Below, one piece after another: positions 13,682-16,898 of a stretch of 16,898 bases of DNA. The position numbers and the translations under genes were made by a program. Under the pieces are notes generated by a model, which saw only the letters and a list, made by a program, of their open reading frames with translations, had not been told where the DNA came from and did no database searches. Position 1 is the stretch's first letter; the number at the start of each line of letters is the position of its first letter. The stretch is from an uncultured Clostridia bacterium (lineage in GTDB: Bacteria > Bacillota > Clostridia > Christensenellales > Aristaeellaceae): assembly GCA_934643535.1 (NCBI GenBank), contig CAKUCE010000033.1, positions 1 through 16,898 of the forward strand, written 5' to 3'.

Positions 13682-14965
13682 ATGGAAAAACGGAGACCCA
13701 AAGCGGGTACGGTGGTGCTGATCGTTCTGCTGCTGGCGCTGACCGGCGTGTGCGTGTATCTCGCCCCCCGTACCCGGGACGCTTATCAGGAATACCGGAC
13801 GGAAAGCGAGGCCACTCCCACGCCCACGGCGGATAACGCCAACATGATGGCCGTCACCCCCGATCCCAACGCCACGCCCACGCCGACCATGCTCATCCTC
13901 AAGCTGGGCACCCAGGGCGACGAGGTGAAGAAGCTGCAGGAGAGGCTGTATCAGCTGGGCTACTATACCGGCGAGATCGACGGCCAGTACGGGCAGGGCA
14001 CGGCGCAGGCGGTCATCGCTTTCCAGACCCAGCACGGCATTGCCGGGGACGGTCTGGCCGGAGAAGAGACCCGAAACCTGCTGTATTCTGACCGGGCGGA
14101 GATGTTCCGTCCCACGCCCACCCCTACGGAAACGCCCTCGATCCTCAGTATGGGCGACCGGAACGACGCGGTCAAGGCGATGCAGGCCCGGCTGAAGGAG
14201 TTGGGATATCTGGACGGCAGCGCTGACGGAGACTTCGGCGGGGCCACCAGGGCGGCGGTGGTGTGGTTCCAGACCCAGAACGGCGAAACACCGGACGGCA
14301 TCGCCGGGGCTAAGACGCTGGCGCTGCTGTTCAGCGACAGCGCGCCCAAGGCGGAGCCCACGCCCACCCCCGACCCCAACGCCCTGCCCATGCTGGTCAA
14401 CCGCACCCACCCGGTGGACGCGAGCTACCGTCCCGCCAATCTGGTGCAGCTGAAGGACGTGCTTCCTTCCGGCCTCGTGACCGTCAAAGGCTCGGACTGC
14501 GAGGGCGACCGCACCGCCGCGCAGGCACTGATCACCATGTTTGAGGCCGCTAAGGCCGATGGGGTGACCGGCTGGCAGATCAGCGCGGGCTACCGCAGCG
14601 TGAAGTATCAGCAGACGCTGTTTGACAAGCAGGTGGCCGAGTACCAGAATCAGGGCCTGAGCACCGCCAAGGCCAAAAGCGCCGCCAGCAAGCTGGTGGC
14701 CGACCCCGGAGCCAGTGAACACCACACGGGTCTGGCCTTCGACATCACCGTGGCCGGAACGGCCTTCAAGGGCACGGAACAGCAGAAATGGCTCCAGAAG
14801 CACTGCTGGGATTACGGCTTCATCGTCCGCTATCAGGAGGACAAGGAAGCCATTACGGGCTTTCTGGCCGAGTGCTGGCACATCCGTTACGTAGGCGTGC
14901 AGCACAGCGTGGTTATGCGGGACAAGAATCTTTGTCTGGAAGAATATCTGGGCGAGACGGATTGA
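13682..14965 (+). CDS. Membrane-anchored VanY-type D,D-carboxypeptidase with two peptidoglycan-binding repeats
   Basis: The enzyme should trim the terminal D-Ala from wall peptides outside the cell. The 427-residue protein has one N-terminal membrane helix (about 9-28, with no obvious cleavage site), two PG_binding_1 repeats (about 74-136 and 155-218) and a C-terminal VanY/M15 metallopeptidase domain (about 240-425). Zinc and catalytic motifs are intact: SEHHTGLAFD (345-354; His347 and Asp354) and ECWH (397-400; Glu397 and His400). The domains are joined by Thr-Pro linkers (about 45-50, 64-69, 144-149, 226-230), matching the style of the MreC tail. The ATG directly follows the previous stop codon, and GGAGG lies 5 bases upstream inside the upstream gene. 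It is not linked to vanHAX-like genes, so ordinary wall remodelling is more likely than vancomycin resistance. Confidence 0.92.
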   Translation: MEKRRPKAGTVVLIVLLLALTGVCVYLAPRTRDAYQEYRTESEATPTPTADNANMMAVTPDPNATPTPTMLILKLGTQGDEVKKLQERLYQLGYYTGEIDGQYGQGTAQAVIAFQTQHGIAGDGLAGEETRNLLYSDRAEMFRPTPTPTETPSILSMGDRNDAVKAMQARLKELGYLDGSADGDFGGATRAAVVWFQTQNGETPDGIAGAKTLALLFSDSAPKAEPTPTPDPNALPMLVNRTHPVDASYRPANLVQLKDVLPSGLVTVKGSDCEGDRTAAQALITMFEAAKADGVTGWQISAGYRSVKYQQTLFDKQVAEYQNQGLSTAKAKSAASKLVADPGASEHHTGLAFDITVAGTAFKGTEQQKWLQKHCWDYGFIVRYQEDKEAITGFLAECWHIRYVGVQHSVVMRDKNLCLEEYLGETD

Positions 14966-15003
14966 CCCCTTTCCCCATTCTGAGAAAAAAGAGTACGATA
15001 TGT

Positions 15004-16878
15004 ATGTATGAGCTGATCGTCATCGGAGCAGGGCACGCGGGATGCGAGGCGGCGCTGGCAGCCGCCCGCATGGGCGTCAGCACCCTGCTCCTTACACTGG
15101 ACATGAATTCCGTGGCCCTGATGCCCTGCAATCCCGCCATCGGCGGCACAGGCAAGGGCCATCTGGTGCGGGAGCTGGACGCGCTGGGCGGCCAGATGGG
15201 CCTGTGCATCGACCGCACCTTCCTGCAAAGCCGGATGCTGAACCGAGGCAAGGGCCCGGCGGTACACAGCCTGCGGGCACAGGCGGATAAGCGCCGCTAT
15301 CATGAGGACATGATGGCTACCCTGTTCTCCACCGATCATCTGACCATCCGTCAGGGCGAGGCAATGGAGCTTTTGACCCAGAACGGAGCCATCAGCGGCG
15401 TGCGCACCATGACCGGCGAGGAGATCCCCTGCCGGGCGGTGGTCATCTGCAGCGGCGTCTATCTGAAAAGCCGCATCATCATCGGCCAATATTCCAAAAA
15501 CAGTGGGCCGCAGGGGCTTCTGCGGGCGGAAGGCCTGTCCCAGTCTCTGACCGACTTGGGCTTCGAGCTGCGCCGTTTCAAGACCGGCACGCCCGCCCGG
15601 GTGGACGTGCGCTCCATCGATTTTGACAAAATGGAGCCACAGCCCGGCGACGACCCTATTACGCCCTTTTCCTTCCTGACGGTGGCGGAACAGCCGGACA
15701 TCGGCGTGAAGTATCCGCTGGAAAACCGGGCCATGTGCTACCTGACCTACACCAACGAAGAGACTCACCGCATCATCCGGGAAAACCTCCATCTGTCGCC
15801 CATGGTGCGGGGCGAGATCAAGGGCACCGGGGCGCGCTACTGCCCCAGCATTGAGGACAAGATCCGCCGTTTTGCGGACAAGGACCGCCATCAGCTCTTC
15901 CTGGAGCCGGAGGGACTGTCCAGCCCGGAATGGTACGTGCAGGGCATGTCCTCCAGCCTGCCGGATTTTGTGCAGTGGCAGATGTACCGCACCATCCGCG
16001 GTTTGGAGCGGGCAGTGCTGGTGCGGCTGGCCTATGCCATCGAATACGACTGCATCGACTCCCGGGAGCTGAACCTGACGCTAGGCAGCCGCCGGATCCC
16101 CGGTCTGTATTTCGCCGGGCAGATCAACGGCACCTCCGGCTACGAGGAGGCGGCGGCGCAGGGCCTGCTGGCGGGCCTTAACGCGGCCTGCTGGCTGCAA
16201 GAAAAGGAACCCCTCATCATCACCCGGGACATGGGCTATCTGGGCGTGATGGTGGACGATCTGGTGGTGAAGGGCACTGACGAGCCTTACCGCATGATGA
16301 CCAGCCGTTCCGAATACCGGCTGACCCTGCGGCAGGACAACGCCGACCTGCGGCTGACGGCCCTGAGCCACGCCCGGGGGCTGGCCTCCGACCGGCGCAT
16401 GGCGCTGATGGAGCGCAAAAAAGCCCAGACGGCAGAGCTTCTGCAAAAGCTGCATACGGTCAAGCTGCCTTCCGGCGAAAAGCGGGATAGCTGGCTGGAG
16501 CAGCACGGCCAGCCGGTTACGCCCGCCACGCTGTCGGCGGAGGAACTGCTGCGCCGTCCCGCCATCGATCTCGCGTCGCTGGGCGAGTTGGCGCCCGAGC
16601 TGACCGGCTATGCCGCCGACGCAGCGCTGGAAGCCGAGCTCTCCGTCAAGTACGAGGGCTATCTGAAAAAGCAGCAGGAGCAGATTGCCCGGGCCCGGGC
16701 CATGGAGGACTGGGTCATTCCGGACGACATCGACTACAACGCCATCGAAAGTCTCCGCATTGAGGCCCGGCAGAAGCTCAGCGCCATGCGGCCCCGTTCC
16801 CTTTCACAGGCAGGCCGCATCCCCGGCGTCAATCCCGCCGACATCGCCGTCCTCATGGTCTACCTCCGCAGGGGGTGA
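15004..16878 (+). CDS. mnmG: tRNA uridine-34 modification enzyme MnmG (GidA)
   Basis: MnmG, with MnmE, installs the (carboxymethyl)aminomethyl group on wobble uridine 34 of certain tRNAs, using FAD and NADH. The 624-residue protein is full length for the family. It has the FAD-binding GAGHAGCEAA (8-17), the PCNPAIGGTGKG block (41-52), the GPAVHSLRAQADKRRY stretch, FAGQINGTSGYEEAAAQG, and a C-terminal tRNA/MnmE-binding domain ending in AGRIPGVNPADIAVL. The frame is open far upstream, but the ATG at 15004 begins exactly at the conserved domain. Its ribosome binding site is weak (AAGAG about 10 bases upstream), which is the least secure point. It follows vanY by 38 bases. In many Firmicutes mnmG follows mnmE and precedes rsmG; here mnmE is not upstream, and what lies downstream is outside the window. 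Confidence 0.95.
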   Translation: MYELIVIGAGHAGCEAALAAARMGVSTLLLTLDMNSVALMPCNPAIGGTGKGHLVRELDALGGQMGLCIDRTFLQSRMLNRGKGPAVHSLRAQADKRRYHEDMMATLFSTDHLTIRQGEAMELLTQNGAISGVRTMTGEEIPCRAVVICSGVYLKSRIIIGQYSKNSGPQGLLRAEGLSQSLTDLGFELRRFKTGTPARVDVRSIDFDKMEPQPGDDPITPFSFLTVAEQPDIGVKYPLENRAMCYLTYTNEETHRIIRENLHLSPMVRGEIKGTGARYCPSIEDKIRRFADKDRHQLFLEPEGLSSPEWYVQGMSSSLPDFVQWQMYRTIRGLERAVLVRLAYAIEYDCIDSRELNLTLGSRRIPGLYFAGQINGTSGYEEAAAQGLLAGLNAACWLQEKEPLIITRDMGYLGVMVDDLVVKGTDEPYRMMTSRSEYRLTLRQDNADLRLTALSHARGLASDRRMALMERKKAQTAELLQKLHTVKLPSGEKRDSWLEQHGQPVTPATLSAEELLRRPAIDLASLGELAPELTGYAADAALEAELSVKYEGYLKKQQEQIARARAMEDWVIPDDIDYNAIESLRIEARQKLSAMRPRSLSQAGRIPGVNPADIAVLMVYLRRG

Positions 16879-16898
16879 CCCCCTGCACCCCGGACTGC

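Noticed and set aside
12707..14905. Long minus-strand open frame opposite the NTP-transferase and VanY genes
   Set aside because: Same antisense artefact: no motifs, no ribosome binding site, and well-supported genes on the plus strand.
13682..14965. Vancomycin-resistance cluster suggested by the VanY domain
   Set aside because: No vanH, vanA/B-type ligase, vanX or VanRS-like genes are nearby, and VanY-type carboxypeptidases are common in ordinary wall metabolism.
14962..14999. TTGACC followed by TACGAT as a promoter for mnmG
   Set aside because: The spacing is 26 bases, and at the correct 17 bases the sequence is only an A-run, so this is not a credible sigma-A promoter.
1..16898. CRISPR array, tRNA or rRNA genes, insertion sequences, prophage or integrase genes
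   Set aside because: No regularly spaced direct repeats, cloverleaf-like sequence, transposase or integrase motif was seen by eye on either strand. A tRNAscan or ISfinder search would confirm this.

Overview
The window reads as a chromosomal segment of a GC-rich member of the Clostridia (Bacillota), most likely an uncultured gut lineage. The grounds are the Firmicutes-type gene order (maf-mreB-mreC-mreD-PBP2-minD-rodA), strong AGGAGG-type ribosome binding sites, near-consensus sigma-A promoters, and the exported proteins with Thr-Pro linkers. The taxonomic placement is inference. No rRNA, tRNA, CRISPR array, transposase, integrase or prophage gene was seen.

Layout. (1) Positions 1-548, minus strand: the N-terminal part of a polytopic membrane protein cut by the left edge, with its own consensus promoter. 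(2) Positions 776-1012, minus strand: secG with its own promoter and intrinsic terminator. (3) Positions 1232-10452, plus strand: a tightly spaced run of eight genes, maf, mreB, mreC, mreD, PBP2 (mrdA-like), minD, rodA and a PAP2 phosphatase. An extended -10 promoter lies upstream of maf and an intrinsic terminator follows the PAP2 gene, so the run looks like one long operon. (4) Positions 10535-11353, minus strand: a patatin-like phospholipase. (5) Positions 11655-13681 and on to 14965, plus strand: a NahK-like sugar 1-kinase, an NTP-transferase overlapping it by 4 bp, and a membrane-anchored VanY-type D,D-carboxypeptidase with two peptidoglycan-binding repeats. The group starts from a clear promoter in the divergent region shared with the patatin gene. 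(6) Positions 15004-16878, plus strand: mnmG, complete, ending 20 bases before the right edge.

How the genes fit together. Most of the window serves the cell envelope. MreB, MreC, MreD, PBP2 and RodA are the core of the elongasome: RodA polymerises glycan strands, PBP2 cross-links them, and MreBCD organise the complex. The PAP2 enzyme at the operon end could recycle the undecaprenyl pyrophosphate that RodA releases, although its substrate is not shown by sequence. MinD sits between PBP2 and rodA without minC or minE beside it. The kinase/NTP-transferase pair is built to turn a free (amino) sugar into a nucleotide sugar, and its link to a wall carboxypeptidase gene suggests a possible wall or mucin sugar salvage role. 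SecG belongs to the general secretion channel, Maf is a nucleotide pyrophosphatase often found beside mreB, and MnmG modifies tRNA.

Nothing here is clearly a new biological system. The points most worth following up are the solo minD, the enlarged PBP2 with an insertion in its transpeptidase domain, the long Thr-Pro tail of MreC, the kinase/NTP-transferase/VanY cassette, and three inverted repeats in leader or intergenic positions.
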